A DNA stretch of 64,000 nucleotides from Bradyrhizobium sp. ORS 285 (lineage in GTDB: Bacteria; Pseudomonadota; Alphaproteobacteria; Rhizobiales; Xanthobacteraceae). The DNA lies in NCBI RefSeq assembly GCF_900176205.1, contig NZ_LT859959.1:1488001-1552000 (forward strand), read 5' to 3'. The notes beneath the pieces were generated by a model. It was given only the letters and a program-made list of their open reading frames with translations. It searched no databases and was not told the DNA's origin. The position numbers and the translations under genes were made by a program. Shown here piece by piece: positions 63,996 to 64,000 of this stretch; the first letter of the stretch is position 1; each line of letters starts with the position of its first letter.

Positions 63996-64000
63996 GCCGA

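Overview
The window is about 64 kb of high-GC DNA with tightly packed, often ATGA-overlapping genes. It looks like the chromosome of an alphaproteobacterium of the Bradyrhizobium lineage. The main argument is the [NiFe]-hydrogenase locus, whose order hupN-hupUV-hupSLCDF-hupGHIJK-hypABFCDE-hoxA-hupT follows the Bradyrhizobium plan. Supporting signs are the dispersed palindromic intergenic repeats and a PhoB-type pst operon. Nothing I see marks a plasmid or recent island: there are no transposases, integrases, tRNAs or rRNAs.

Layout. 1-0.7 kb: end of a DUF2975 membrane protein and its XRE regulator. 0.7-2.0 kb: a repeat-rich intergenic region with two facing-hairpin elements and one larger structured repeat. 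2.0-7.3 kb: pstSCAB-phoU-phoB behind a perfect Pho box. 7.4-8.8 kb: a secreted Sel1-repeat/trypsin-like protease. 9.0-29.4 kb: the complete uptake-hydrogenase system, with nickel import (HupN), H2 sensing (HupUV, HupT, HoxA), structural subunits and cytochrome b (HupSLC), and maturation factors (HupDFGHIJK, HypABFCDE). Three -24/-12 (sigma-54) promoter sequences sit before hupN, hupS and hupG, which fits HoxA being a sigma-54 activator encoded in the same locus. HupS carries the two extra cysteines typical of oxygen-tolerant hydrogenases.

29.4-35.6 kb: an FNT transporter, two tandem GntR/FCD regulators, a PCu(A)C copper chaperone, a PQQ alcohol dehydrogenase with the Asp-x-Asp signature of lanthanide enzymes, its cytochrome c, and an exported protein of unknown function. 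Two palindromes with related TTCGT/ACGAA half-sites suggest GntR control. 35.7-41.5 kb: acyl-CoA synthetase, AEC carrier, a ThDP enzyme and an MHS-type MFS permease. 41.7-48.6 kb: a quinol oxidase operon cyoABCD plus SURF1, directly followed by a RegB/RegA-like redox two-component pair. The SURF1 gene suggests a heme a-containing (ba3-type) quinol oxidase. A 19-bp palindrome lies upstream of cyoA.

48.7-64 kb: small secreted Cys-rich proteins, a SulP transporter, a LysR/DoxX divergent pair, a DODA-type dioxygenase, an unknown exported protein, a second copy of the structured repeat, an MFS/cytochrome P450 pair, a large AsmA-family protein, and a LysR regulator followed by a shikimate/quinate dehydrogenase-like gene with a T-N11-A palindrome between them.

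The best leads beyond routine annotation are the structured repeat at 1340-1465 and 55021-55140, whose outer stem shows a compensatory base change between copies; the three-promoter sigma-54 layout of the hup locus; and the cyo/SURF1/RegBA unit with its palindrome. All family calls are from reading the sequence, with no database search.
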